This document shows, one piece after another, positions 33,881-44,852 of a stretch of 64,000 bases of DNA (its first letter is position 1; every line of letters begins with the position of its first letter). The notes beneath the pieces were generated by a model. The model was not told the DNA's origin, searched no databases, and saw nothing but the letters and a program-made list of their open reading frames with translations. Position numbers and translations under genes: made by a program. This DNA comes from Haliclona indistincta (taxonomy: Eukaryota; Porifera; Demospongiae; Haplosclerida; Chalinidae): assembly GCA_964017065.1 (NCBI GenBank), contig OZ024785.1:9813086-9877085 (forward strand), read 5' to 3'.

Positions 33881-35780
33881 TTACTTGTATCGTGCTAAAG
33901 ACTGTTCTGATCTTGGGCACGTGACGCGGAGGGAAATATGACCCGTTATATCCCTCAAATAGCGCAATCTGATTTGTCAGAATAGTCTTAGTATGGTATA
34001 ATGTCGGTTAATGCCCGAGTTGTGTAGGGCAATAAATGATTTATTACATAGTTCATCACTGTGAGCGCAATAACATAGCGAATTTTTCAAACTAGCAAAG
34101 ACGCAACAGTCTGTTGCTATAGAAGATGCTACGCGCGGTCAATAACCCCCTCGAATAGAGCAATCCGATTGTAGAAAGATGACGTACTATGTAATAGCTA
34201 GTCGATATTGCGTGTATTTAGAAAAAAATATTTGTTATGGTGTAGCCCACGTGCTCATGATCGTGTACAGCAAACAGTGTCCAGCTCCGTGAGTAAATAG
34301 CAACTTATGGCAAGGCTTTTCCTTTACGCACCCTCAGAGCTGTCCTTCAGTTTAGATCAAACTACAAGTACCTATATAGGCAGTTAACTATAGGTGCATG
34401 GTCTTGTTCTCATAGAGGTCCAAGATGACCATCAACATGAGCTAGCCAGAACTTGTGAGAAGAAAACAAATTTAGCAAATACACGAGTCACACTGCAAGC
34501 AATTGATGTGCTTAGCTTGTTCATACCTTAACCGATGAATAGAAGTAATCGATAATCTCTGTAGCTCAATGGACAGAATGATCAGGCAAGTATCGAAAAA
34601 ATGAATGATCAGGCAAGTATCGTAACCCTCGCGCATGCGCCGAAGGTTAATAAAAACAGATACATTGAATACCTTCGGCTAATGTTTCCCTTATCTCTTC
34701 TTTTAAGTTCTTTCTCTCCTTTGTTGCTGCATGAAAAGATAATTTTAACTTGTATTAAAGAATGTAACGGTGGAACCCCTCTAATCCAGGCACCCTCGGG
34801 GATCCACCATTGATGCCTGCATTAGATAGGTGGCCCGTTCTCAGGGGTTGCGACTTTCATTGCAGAGGAGGAGTTTAGGGTGGAGCATGTGTAGAACAGC
34901 AGCATGACTAGGCTAGCTTGGCTTGCCGTTTAGTAGGCTGCAGCATTGATTCCCTGGCTCCAGAAGCAATGTAGAGTCGTTCGTCGTCGTTATTCGTTTG
35001 TCGCCCACGCAAGAAGCAACCATAGCAAAATTAATTTTCGAAATTTGTCAATTGTGTGATAAGTAGATAAGATAACTCTTAGGTGACTTGAGTGGCCATC
35101 AGGCTCACAAAAAATAAGTAAAGTTTCAAGTTTTAACCCTTGACCAACAAAACATTTTGGCAACGCTATAGGTTAGACCAAGGGCATATCGAGCCACAAA
35201 CCGGCGAGAGGGCATGCAACTAATGTAGACAGCATAGTGCTGAGTGTTACTATAAATAGAATTTATAACCATCAATAAGTTAATGTTTCCGGTTGGTCAC
35301 GTGTACTAGCATGATCTGCTGAGAGCGCGTGAGTACACATTGTACTGACGATGTCGCCATCGATACTGCACGGCGCACGAAGATGAACCTAGAGAACGGT
35401 TCTGGAGAATGGTTCTGGAGAATGGCTCTGCTGTCTCAATCGTCTGAACTTATTGCGCAAAGCTGTGGCAGCCACGGTTGTACTCATAGGTGTTTTAGAT
35501 GCAATAGATCCAGGTAAACTGCTAGTATGCTTATCCATTGGTACTGAGTACTGAGTCACGCTGCCGCCTTTGGGTAACCGGAAGTAAGTCAGGACACGCC
35601 TGCACACTTTTGTGAACAGCCGTTTAAGTTAAGTTTACGTGATTATACGGATAACTATTTATAGTAACAGTCAGCACTATGCCGTCCACACTACGGTAAT
35701 CAGAGTTGCTTGCCCTCTAGTCGCTAAGGTTCGATGAGCCCTTGGTTAGACGACAGACTGAGACATAGATATTTTTATCT
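33881..35780. other. no supported gene; Tigger-like terminus at about 34766-34853
   Basis: Short frames only. At 34766-34853 the text GTGGAACCCCTCTAATCCAG followed by CACCCTCGGGG resembles the TIR of pogo/Tigger-type MITEs, but a matching second end was not found. At 34558-34580 a tRNA A-box-like TAGCTCAATGG occurs without a B box. Confidence 0.4.
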
Positions 35781-36366
35781 GCGCTTGCCAGATTCTGCTA
35801 CAAACAAGTGTGGGCGGGGCTCGTAAACTGCATGCATGCATGCATAGGCGAGCTGATATGTACAGCATAACAAATATTTTTAGATACAAATTTAAAATTG
35901 TTAATAATAAAGAAAAGCCATCAAGAACAGGAAAACTAAACCAATGGTGGAACTAAAGACGGCTCAGTATGTGCATGATATTGAACTGCACTTCACTGAA
36001 AAAGAAAAAAGGACACAAACAAGAAAATTAAAAGATTTCTATCGAAATCAAGAGGATGTAGGGTTGTGAAATCTACCACTAGTCAACAATGTAAACTACA
36101 AGCATGGAATGGTAACACGATTGACATCAGTGGCTGTAAAAATCAATATTGTTTCACAAGCTGAACAGGTGTCAGTCAACAGCAACTATAGCTGAACTAG
36201 CTATAATCAACCACAGCAGCCACTGATGTAGGGATCTATGGTCTGTTAGCAAGTCAATCGTGTTACCATTCCATGCATATTCCTTGTTAGTTTACATTGT
36301 GGACCAGTGGTAGATTTCACAACCTACATCCTTTTGATTTCGATAGAAATCTTTTTAATTTTCTTT
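35781..36366. mobile_element. palindromic composite element, copy H (5' truncated)
   Basis: Starts inside the 850-bp unit (TGTGGGCGGGGCTCG near 35810), with the GGGAGGCAC end missing, and ends in the hairpin (about 36020-36365). The left arm of the hairpin carries deletions (for instance the TTGCTAACAGACCATAGATC part is absent), so the hairpin is imperfect here. Confidence 0.75.
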
Positions 36367-36590
36367 GTATATATAACTTCCAGAGAAAGGTAGCTATGAC
36401 TAACTCACAAACACTGACAAACTCAAACACCACTCTGATAATTATGAACAAGAATAATTATTAACATTATTAAACGTACATTCTGCTGCTCCTGATGACA
36501 AATCTGAAGCCATATCATCGGATACATCCATTAAACTATAAAAATTCAATAATAATATTATTTTAGTAGTGCTATGTCAGCCTATGTGAT

Positions 36591-37016
36591 GGTACTAGTG
36601 TCTATTACAGTGATGCTGGTACTAGTGTGTCTACTACAGAGATGCTGGTACTAGTGTCTCCTACAGTGCTGCTGGTACTAGTGTCTCTACTACAGTGCTG
36701 CTGGTACTAGTGTCTACTACAGTGATGCTGGTACTAGTGTCTCCTACAGTGCTGCTGGTACTAGTGTCTCTACTACAGTGCTGCTGGTACTAGTGTGTCT
36801 CTACTACAGTGCTGCTGGTACTAGTGTCTACTATAGTGATGCTGGTACTAGTGTCTACTACAGTGATGCTGGTACTAGTGTCTCTACTACAGTGCTGCTG
36901 GTACTAGTGTCTACTACAGTGCTGCTGGTACTAGCATCTCTAATACAGTGCTGCTGGTACTAGTGTCTCCACTACAGTGCTGCTGGTACTAGTGTCTCTA
37001 CTACAGTGCTACTGGT
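36591..37016. repeat. 24-29-bp minisatellite, about 16 units
   Basis: Units of CTGCTGGTACTAGTGTCTCT+ACTACAGTG type with length variants (CTCC, GTGTCTCT, TCTACTATAG). Each unit contains the palindrome TACTAGTA-like ACTAGT. A single related unit lies at 37750-37780, suggesting the array once extended further. Confidence 0.9.
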
Positions 37017-37297
37017 ACAGCGGTTGTCCGAGATCTTGCAATACTGTACCGTCAAGCGCAGCATGCATGTTCGTAACTCTGTCTGTGAGAAGATAACAAT
37101 AGTGTACACCCGCAGAGAAGTTAGAAGTAGACGTCTACTACTTCCTTCCACCGTGAATTGAGCTGCCTAGCTGTCACAAGAGCTCTGAGAGCTGCATCCA
37201 TTCCGCTTGAGATCACATTGCGCATGCGTAGTCCTCGTTTACAGTCAGTCGTTGACGGTTGATTGTTGCAAGATCTTGAAAAACTGCTGTACAGAAG

Positions 37298-37482
37298 TTT
37301 TATTACTTATTGCAAGGAGGATTTGAGTGTAAAGCGTCACCTTGCAGTCACTAATGTGTCAAGTCACTGGTATTTATTCACACAATGGAGCATGATCAAA
37401 GACATGATAGCATTTTAACACATTAGTGCTCTACGCTTTACGGTCTACGCTCTACGCTTTACCCTTGCAAGAAGTAATAAAA
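37298..37482. repeat. 190-bp interspersed TIR repeat, copy 2 (most complete)
   Basis: Begins TTTTATTACTTATTGCAAGG and ends CTTGCAAGAAGTAATAAAA, imperfect TIRs of about 20 bp. The interior has GTGTCAAGTCACTGGTATTT and a CTCTACGCTTTACGGTCTAC tract. Same orientation as copy 3 (45026), opposite to copy 1. Confidence 0.8.
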
Positions 37483-38372
37483 TTGCTGTACTAGTGTCCC
37501 TACTGTAGGACAGAACTATTCACTTAACATTCTTAGTTGTCTGTTGCATGTTTTACACTTAATTTATGTAGTCACTAGTTAATGTGTAATGCTGACTCTT
37601 CTCATTCCCTCTGTCTGCTTATTTAAGGTTTTGTAACATGTGACTAGTCTAGTATGTTGAGTTTGTTTGTTGTGTTCTCTTTGTTTTGTTCTTTCAGTTG
37701 TTGTCTTGTGTGGTCCTAATAATACTTTAAAAAGCATCATCTACAGTACTACAGTGACGCGGGTACTAGTGTCTCTAATGAACTTGAAAGGTATTTTGTA
37801 CATGGTGGGACTCAGACATTCGGGAGCACACACTATGGCCACTGTCTTCCCTCTAGTATATTCATGCTACAAAGCAGGGAGGTACACACAAGATAAACTT
37901 ACAAGCTAGTGAGCAGAAGAGAGGGATGATGGCAGTGACGAGCGGGCGACCAGAGAGTGATGAGCGATGATTGCAGTGATGAGAGGCGACCAGAGAGAGC
38001 AGCGAGACACAACCTCGTGATACGGCAATTTTATTGAATCTTGCGAAATGTGTGCAGCTAGCTAGCCGGTTAGCGCGCATGCGCAAACATTTTCCAGCGG
38101 GATTAACGAATCGCGCGATGAAAAAATGTCGACAAACCAGGTACCATTCGAATCGCAATGAACTGATCTTCTCGCTTATGATAGGCATTAGTGAAAATAA
38201 TAGTAATTAATGCTTTTTGCTCATCAGATCGTCTACAGCCGGCCACACACAAACATCGTACGATGAAAAGACTATCATAGAACGATTCGGCGCCCTTTAT
38301 TACGCTGAATCGTTCCAAACATCGATCCAAACCGGTACATTTCACAATGGATTACTACTCGCGATTCCTTAA
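37483..38372. other. no supported gene
   Basis: Open stretches on both strands lack family similarity. A hairpin GAACGATTCGGCG/CGCTGAATCGTTCC lies at 38281-38317. Confidence 0.5.
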
Positions 38373-38601
38373 GGACCGGAGGCACGGTAGTGCCTCCCTA
38401 TGTAGGATGCCAAGAAAACAAAATGGCGGCTACATAGTAGTCTACTTGTGAAAAATTATTTCGCCTGGTGGTGAATTTTATACGTCCAAAGACACTTAGA
38501 TCTGCTTTCTAGCGTTGCCTCATCTTACAGCAGCAAGGAGATTGCTCGAAATGGTCACTAAAGTGACGAACCTCGTCCTGGAAACGGTGAAAATCGAGTT
38601 T
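38373..38601. mobile_element. palindromic composite element, copy I (3' truncated)
   Basis: Starts with the family end GGAGGCACGGTAGTGCCTCC and follows the 850-bp unit for about 230 bp as far as GTGAAAATCGAG, then stops exactly where the duplicated RNF213-like segment begins. The junction at 38601/38602 therefore marks a rearrangement breakpoint. Confidence 0.75.
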
Positions 38602-39675
38602 TAACAGCTGTTGTAGTGCTAATATGCACTCAAGAAGACAGAAGGACAGAGTGATGCACATGATTAATTATTGCCAATAGTGTTTCACAAGACTTTTTGT
38701 TCGATGCTGAGTCAACAATCAAAATGCATTTGCTCAGAAACAATGCTTTCACCCAAATTTCCACTTGGATCTGTCAGTAACTATGCTACTCATGTTATAA
38801 ATCATGTGCTTAATGCATTCATGATTGTACTGATATGCAAAGGAATTAGTAAGGATGAACTATGAATGAACTATAGACTGCAAGAGGTGATCAGGAATGC
38901 TGTTGTCAAAGAGAAAGGCTCTGAAATTGAAGCCAGTTTGAGTGACTGGGTTGCAATGGACGACGTTAGAGACGTAGTTGATACCAAACCTACTCATGGG
39001 TTTGATAAGTGGTATGAGAGAAGTAAAGAGACTGAACTAGCCAGACAAGCAGCACAACATTCAGAAGATAACAGTGAAGAAGCTGTTGTAGAACCAGCTG
39101 AGCAAGAAAAATGGACCCCACCTGCTACTATGGTAAAGACACACCGAAGCACTGTAGTTGGTAATCTACCATGTTCACTACCTTCCAGTGAATCAGAAGG
39201 TATGTGTGATCAACGTTGATATTGATCGGATGATCTGTTTTGTATGCAGACTGCCAGGAGCTACAAGAGAAAGGTAGTCAATATACTGGTTTAGTTGAAT
39301 TCCTCAATGGGATGGATCTTTCTGAAGTGGCAGAAAATGTCGTAGAATGTGAATTCAAAGGAGACATCATAACAGAGAGTGATGAAGTTCTGGTAGGGAT
39401 TGGAATGGATGCCATTACTCGAAATTCCGTGTTCTCTTCAAGAGAGAGCTGCTAGGAAAGACCTCGCCAGTTGCTGTCTTGTTTCCTGTGGAGTTGTCTT
39501 CTTCAGAGAGAAGCATGCAATATTGGCTAAGTATGCAAGAGAATGGTATTGACGGCGAGATGCTCCTACTAGCCGATGGTAATGTATTTGAACAGTTGGG
39601 ATAACAGCTGCTGCAAAAAGGCTTATAAAAGAAAAGTTTAGCAAGTTAGTATTAGAAAAACTAGAACAATAGAAA
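38602..39675 (+). pseudogene. duplicated C-terminal exons of the RNF213-like gene
   Basis: Copies 25175-26490 with introns kept, so it is a DNA duplication and not retrotransposed. The linker exon (38877-39199) is still open, with small substitutions. The SAM exon (from 39250) is broken: bases are missing near 39420 (ARLRF becomes TRNSV), more sequence is lost near 39490-39540 (the AFFRENHAILAKYAATIEEN region is shortened), and one base is lost near 39600. No promoter or upstream exons. Non-functional. Confidence 0.85.
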
Positions 39676-39742
39676 ATCTATGTTAGAACTAACCCACAAT
39701 AACTGCTGATACTAGCTAGTACACCTTAGCTCAGCTGTGTAA

Positions 39743-41590
39743 TAGACCATTTTAGTCGCTAATCATTTTCCCGCGCGCGCCCGTACAACACCGGACATGA
39801 CCGTGTCGACGCCACCATTTTGTCGGTATTGTGCTGCAGGCAAAACACAAGGTTTCGTCTTTTTGCGTGCTTAGCTAGGTACTTTGCACACACAAGCGAA
39901 AGTATATTAGGGACGCACGGTAGTGCGTCCCTATGTAGGGTTGAACGGGAAAACAAGATGGCGGCTACATACATGTATTAGCGTTCAAACGCTGATATTT
40001 CGCCAGGTGGTGAATTTTATACGTTCAAGGACACTTAGATCTGCTATCTGGCGTTGCCCCATCTTACAGTAGCAAGGAGAGTGCTCTACACTGTTACTAA
40101 AGTGACGAACCTAAAAACAGTGAAAATCGAGTTTCGAGTCATCTTCGTTTTCTTCTTCTTCTTCTTCTTCTTCTTCTTTCTTCTTCAGCGCGCCTAGCGC
40201 CTTTACGCGAGCAGTGCCGAGACCAAAACACCCACGAACAGTAGTGAAATTCTCCTGGCAGGTGCCTTTTGAACCTTGTTTTTAGCGAAACGGCGATATA
40301 CATTCTGTGAGTTCTCGATCGTGATCCATTGTCAGCTAAGTGTTAGACGCCATCATTGTGATTGCGCAATACGCACGTGACCAAGCAGTGGTTAGCGCAC
40401 GTGACCAAGCACTACCCTGAGTATCTCCGCGCGCGCCGTATTGCGTATGGATCACGGAGAACACATATCTGTCTGGAGTCTTCGAAGAACGGTAAGATCG
40501 TCTGATCGTATAGGACACCATTCTGCGCTTGCCAGATAATTATAACCGCCGTACAGATCTACAAACTAGTGTGGGCGGGGCTCGTATGCAAGTCATGCAT
40601 GCATGTATGCGTAGGCGAGCTGATACGTACAGCATAATAATTATTTTTAGCTACAAGTTTAAAATTGTTAATAATAAAGAAAAGCCACCAAGAAAACTAA
40701 ATCAATGGTGGAAACAAAGACGGCTCAGTACGTTCATGATATTGAACTGCACTTCACTAAAAAGTAAAAAGGACACAAACAAGAAATTAAAAATATTTCT
40801 ATCGAAATCAAAAGGATGTAGGGTTGTGAAATCTACCACTGGTTCACAATGTAAACTAACAAGGAACAAGCATAGAATGGTAACACGATTGACTTGCTAA
40901 CAGACCATAGATCCCTACATCAGTGGCTGTGCACAAGCTGAATGCACGTCAGGTGTCAGCAGTCATCAGCAAGTAGGTCAACCACAGCAGCCACTGATGT
41001 AGGGATCTATGGTCTGTTAGCAAGTCAATCGTGTTACCATTCTATGCTTGTTCCTTGTTAGTTTACATTGTGAACCAGTGGTAGATTTCACAACCCTACA
41101 TCCTTTTGATTTCGATAGAAATCTTTTTAATTTCTTTTGCTTATATGAGTCACTAGGGCTTGAAAACGCGCGTTTCTATCTCTCGAACAGCCAGCAAAGC
41201 GGGAAATATGGAACGAAACTACTGACATTTTGTTCGATGTTACTGGCACACTGTGTCTACGCGCAACTACATCATGGTAGCAAACAATACTGGATAACGG
41301 CCTTGATCGAACAGTCCAATCGATAATAGCTTGGCTGATACATAACAGCAGCAAAACTCGACCGGTTTCTAGCAGTCAACTGCTTGTTAAAGTCGCTTTC
41401 TTGACCGAGATTGTGGCAGTAATGTTCGTTTGTAAACTCTTAAGCTTGCAATGTAATATTCTATCGCTTGCAAAGGGAAAGTAGCCTGCCAAGCGCGCAA
41501 AGAAACGAATATCTTGTGTTTCACCAGCAGCAAAATACCGACAATATGGCGGTCCAAAGATTCGCGTCTATTAGCGCCTAAAATGGTCTA
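39743..41590. mobile_element. TIR element with about 120-bp arms, itself carrying composite element J
   Basis: The left end TAGACCATTTTAGTCGCTAA and the right end TTAGCGCCTAAAATGGTCTA are inverted. Inside, GTCGGTATTGTGCTGCAGG pairs with AGCAGCAAAATACCGAC. Without the nested 1.2-kb element J it is about 610 bp. The duplicated locus at about 26531 has no such insertion, which gives an empty site. A TA-rich target is likely (GTAA before, TACATAA after). Confidence 0.8.
39909..41143. mobile_element. palindromic composite element, copy J
   Basis: Complete unit plus hairpin (hairpin 40787-41133). The end is the variant GGGACGCAC-GGTA-GTGCGTCCC: both arms of the small palindrome changed together (G to C and C to G). 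This compensatory change argues that the terminal hairpin structure itself is under constraint. Confidence 0.85.
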
Positions 41591-41691
41591 TACATAACTT
41601 GCTGCTGCTGTGTGTGTAATGCTATTTAGATAAACTTTTTAGTGATCTACTGCACCAAAGCAATGGTAATGTGTCTAATAAAACAACATTA

Positions 41692-42787
41692 TTAATGAGA
41701 TGACAATTCTTCAGCTGTTCTTTCTTGGTTGTCGTCTAGTATCTGTAACACACCCTCACTCTTGGTCCAACGTGATAGTAGCACTACTCTGAACTCTGCC
41801 ATTCTTATGCCGAGCAGTTTCTAATGAAGAAACACAACAAGTTGAATAAAGTCAGACATTAACTCACAATAAGACGACTTTGTTCAGGAGTGAGTGTGTC
41901 TCCAGCATGGCAGACGACATGTTCCTTCACCAGCATCACTCTTCCTCTCTCCATTGCTGTGGGTAGACCCAGGGCTCGTAACTGAGGTTCCAAGTAATGA
42001 GGAAACTGCTCGAGCGGACCTGATAAAAAGAAACAAAAATGTCAAAATAAGATACAAAGATTATCAGACATCACACTACTTTTGTTCAAATACTGAGATT
42101 CAGAAATATTCATGACTGAATGATTATATTGACAACAATAATATTATGTCTTGTGCGCAAAACGTGAAATTTTTACATCAATCCGAAGTTATACCTTGTT
42201 CTAAGATGACGTCCTGGGTGGCGGTACAACCAGAGCGAGCGTAATCCTCTTCACAGTAGCTTGTAAACCATTTAGTCACATCAGCACAGCTGGTGTTGGT
42301 AAATAGTAGACCACGATTGCCGTGCAACTCCTAGAGGTGGGCATCATATAGAGTAACAAACATGTCGGTCCTTGTACACTAATCAGTACCTTTGCAACAA
42401 AATGAAGACCATCTTTATACTCTTCAGCTCCAGATCTACCAAGAGCAAGCTGCATGACACGATTCTTACCAAAGAAGAATCTAAAAGACACCACATACAT
42501 CATAAATTCATTGCTTTCGATGTGACTGTGCTTTATCTACCTGCTAGTCTTCCAGTGTGCGCGAACCTCCTTCAGCTTGTTGTTTCTCATGTTCTCCACA
42601 CTGAACACGAAGACGTGCTCATACTGATCACAGCAGTCACGCACCTCCTGCAGTAGAGACGCCTTTCCTTCGGTCCCTTTGCGCTTAGTGGAACTCAACG
42701 AATCTGTATAGAAACAGAGGTTATGTTCACAACTGTCCAAAGTGTCACAGAAAACTAACATAGTTTGTTTCTTTTTGACTTGGGCAT
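41692..42787 (-). CDS. MRTO4: MRTO4 / Mrt4 ribosome assembly factor
   Basis: Ribosomal-protein-P0-like nucleolar factor that holds the P-stalk site during 60S maturation. Exons read as 42787-42760 ([10 protein letters not shown]), 42703-42541, 42480-42390, 42330-42195, 42020-41868 and 41820-41692. Diagnostic text: [63 protein letters not shown] and [12 protein letters not shown], collinear with human MRTO4 and of similar length. All introns are GT-AG. The gene lies tail-to-tail with the decayed copy of the RNF213-like 3' end, and its own 3' half is duplicated at 26767-27270. The start is fixed by MPKSKR, conserved in the family. Confidence 0.9.
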
Positions 42788-42856
42788 TGTGTATAGCTAC
42801 AGAACACGTGTTTTTGTGGGTGTGATGTCACTATTGACCACGCCTCTAAAAATAAT

Positions 42857-43090
42857 TACCGTGTAGCGGGGAATTATCGCGAGAGAAAATTTCGCGAATT
42901 TCGCGAATTACAGGCTATTTGCGAAAATATTATCCGCGAATGCTGCGCGAATGTCTTGTTTTTTGTTGACTATGCAAAGATGGGGCAATAGCGCTGATTC
43001 GCAAAAATTTGAAACGCTCTATCTCGCGCATTTGCGAAACTTTTCTGGGATTCAAACTTTTCTCCCGCGAAAATTTCCCGCTATACGGTA
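42857..43090. mobile_element. 234-bp TIR MITE
   Basis: Ends TACCGTGTAGCGGGGAATTA and AATTTCCCGCTATACGGTA (inverse). The interior is dense in TTCGCGAA palindromes, unusual for their CG content. It lies 70 bp upstream of the MRTO4 start codon, so it may sit in or near its promoter. Confidence 0.75.
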
Positions 43091-43280
43091 GCTCGCCTAC
43101 TTAAAACTTGCATAAAAATTAATTATCATGCCACGCGGTACATAACAGTGGCACCAAAAGCACGAACTGTTATCCCATGCCCCATAACGTAACTGTTGTC
43201 TCTTGGTTGACGGTCCTGGTCATTGTCTCTAGAAGTTGTCTAAAATTCGCACATCTGAATGAGTACATTAACATAGCAAT

Positions 43281-43314
43281 CATAGATTTTAGAAATAACG
43301 CTCTAAAATCTATG
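43281..43314. repeat. hairpin, 13-bp perfect stem
   Basis: CATAGATTTTAGA - 8-nt loop - TCTAAAATCTATG, 20 bp past the stop codon of the EF-hand gene. It may be a 3' UTR structure or a tiny MITE. Confidence 0.6.
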
Positions 43315-43333
43315 GTACAATAATTATGCAGGT

Positions 43334-43885
43334 TCAATACGATTCTTCTGACATCAGCAGCTTGACAGTTGACTCTCGAAATTCGCTTCTCTGTAACACT
43401 CCGTCCCCGTTCTTGTCAACTGTAGCAAAAAAGTGCTTGATCATATCTTCAGACATGTTCGAGGAAGCTTTGTGAAAACGATAATACTCCTCGTAAGAAA
43501 CCACTCCATTTCCGTCTTCGTCGATTATTTCAAAAACCGTGTCGGCGATTCCATGAGCTCGCTCCTCAGCATCAGGCTTTTTGACGAATTCCTTCATACC
43601 CGACACAAATTCGTCTACGTTTATTGATCCCTGCACTCCAAATACTGCATTGAAGGTAGTGAAATAGCGCTTGGTTGCATCCTCTCCGCGATTCCTGTAG
43701 GCAGCTAATTTACTCGCCAAGTACTTCACGTCTTCTTGGTCGATAACACCGTTCTTATCCACGTCCAATGCTGCAAAGCGATCTTTCATTTTTTTTATCC
43801 ATCCTGGACTTTCTGTATAGGTCGACTGCATTCGAACGGCAAGAGGTATTATCTTACGCACTGTTCGCAAAACACTGATAGACAT
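43334..43885 (-). CDS. EF-hand protein, sarcoplasmic/calexcitin-like
   Basis: Single exon, 183 residues. Four EF-hand units in the sarcoplasmic calcium-binding protein / calexcitin / luciferin-binding-protein arrangement. EF1 DVDKNGVIDQED (Asp at position 12), EF3 DEDGNGVVSYEE and EF4 DKNGDGVLQRSE can bind calcium. EF2 (FNAVFGVQGSINVDEF) has lost its ligands. The first 20 residues (MSISVLRTVRKIIPLAVRMQ) are basic and free of acids, like a mitochondrial presequence, which is unusual for this family. Its start lies 76 bp from the stop of the upstream methyltransferase gene on the same strand. Role in calcium buffering is inferred from the family. Confidence 0.85.
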   Translation of the reverse strand: MSISVLRTVRKIIPLAVRMQSTYTESPGWIKKMKDRFAALDVDKNGVIDQEDVKYLASKLAAYRNRGEDATKRYFTTFNAVFGVQGSINVDEFVSGMKEFVKKPDAEERAHGIADTVFEIIDEDGNGVVSYEEYYRFHKASSNMSEDMIKHFFATVDKNGDGVLQRSEFRESTVKLLMSEESY

Positions 43886-43961
43886 TGTTCAGTTTCTTTC
43901 TAGCTCGCAATTAGAATTACTGTGTTGTCAGGGCTATTTAGCCTGCTCTAGACTAATTATG

Positions 43962-44852
43962 CTAATTAACAACAGATTTCACTCTTTTACGGCAAGAAAC
44001 ATAAAAAAATGGCATAGCAACAGTAAAAGTAACTTCAGAAAGTTTAAGTCCACTAATCCCACTCCTGTCATGTATTTCTTTCTTCATCGCCATCACCAAA
44101 TCGTCAAGACCAGTGTTGTCAGGATTCTTACGACAAAAAGCCTCATGACTAGGCAGGCTCTTAAACATACCACGAATGCTTTCTAGATTCATCTCAGATT
44201 CCTCCTCTATTTCATGTTTTTCTGCTAATGGATATGGTAGCATTATGTCCTTGTAGTGGCTCTCACAAACCTCACGAGTGTTTCCATAGGGACCACCATC
44301 TTCCCAAAGACATTTAGTGCTCAGAAAATCGTCAATAATCTTGTTGCAATGATCATAATGGCGTACAATAGGAGTGCAGTAGCCATATACTGCAAGCACT
44401 CCGGACCTCTTCAAGACTCGGTCAATTTCCGGGAAGACGGTGCTTGGATCGAGCCAGTGCCACGCTGTTGCACAGGTCAGCAGGTCAACGGACTCGCTCT
44501 GTAACGGAATTTTACTTGCTGGAGCGAGAACAAACTCGACGTCATTTTGCAAGCCTAGTTGTTTTGCTTTCTCTTTCGCGCACTCGATTTGTGCTGGACT
44601 GATGTCTACACCGACAACTCGTTGATAATGGCCGCAGAGCTCGAACGTGCTCTGTCCCGACCCGCATGCCAGGTCTAGCACCAATTTGTTATCCACTCCA
44701 CGTTTCCTTGCGAAATTGAATATTTTCGCCCATAGCCGTGGTGGATATGTTGGTCGATATTTGGAGTAGTTTTGCGCCAGAGAATAGCTTTCGTGTACTC
44801 GAATAGTCTTCTCCATTGTGGCTACTACGAGGCTAGCTATTGGTGTGATCAT
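43962..44852 (-). CDS. class I SAM-dependent methyltransferase (type 11, TMT1/Tam-like)
   Basis: Single exon. SAM-binding motif I is VLDLACGSGQST; motif II acidic end is VVGVDIS; then VDLLTCATAWHWLD (the AxHWxD post-motif found in trans-aconitate-type methyltransferases) and VLKRSGVLAVYGY. In-frame ATGs are at 44852 and 44816. The second, giving MEKTIRVHESYSLAQNYSKY, fits the usual N-terminus of the family and is preferred. The substrate cannot be told from the sequence. The product is about 284 residues, normal for the group. The neighbouring EF-hand gene is on the same strand, and close spacing suggests short shared flanks, not an operon. Confidence 0.85.
   Translation of the reverse strand: MITPIASLVVATMEKTIRVHESYSLAQNYSKYRPTYPPRLWAKIFNFARKRGVDNKLVLDLACGSGQSTFELCGHYQRVVGVDISPAQIECAKEKAKQLGLQNDVEFVLAPASKIPLQSESVDLLTCATAWHWLDPSTVFPEIDRVLKRSGVLAVYGYCTPIVRHYDHCNKIIDDFLSTKCLWEDGGPYGNTREVCESHYKDIMLPYPLAEKHEIEEESEMNLESIRGMFKSLPSHEAFCRKNPDNTGLDDLVMAMKKEIHDRSGISGLKLSEVTFTVAMPFFYVSCRKRVKSVVN

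Noticed and set aside
34558..34630. tRNA gene (TGTAGCTCAATGG)
   Set aside because: No B box, no T arm and no acceptor pairing; the sequence turns into an unrelated short duplication.
35329..35607. Small genes on both strands
   Set aside because: Short frames, no family similarity, no splice sites, and the two overlap each other.
36591..37016. Regular repeats resembling a CRISPR or coding repeat
   Set aside because: Unit length varies, there are no spacers, and all frames are interrupted or trivial.
39743..41590. Two independent insertions at separate sites
   Set aside because: The outer inverted ends pair with each other around element J, so one insertion lies inside the other.
43281..43314. 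Rho-independent terminator
   Set aside because: The structure looks similar, but the genome is eukaryotic; more likely a small element or a 3' UTR hairpin.
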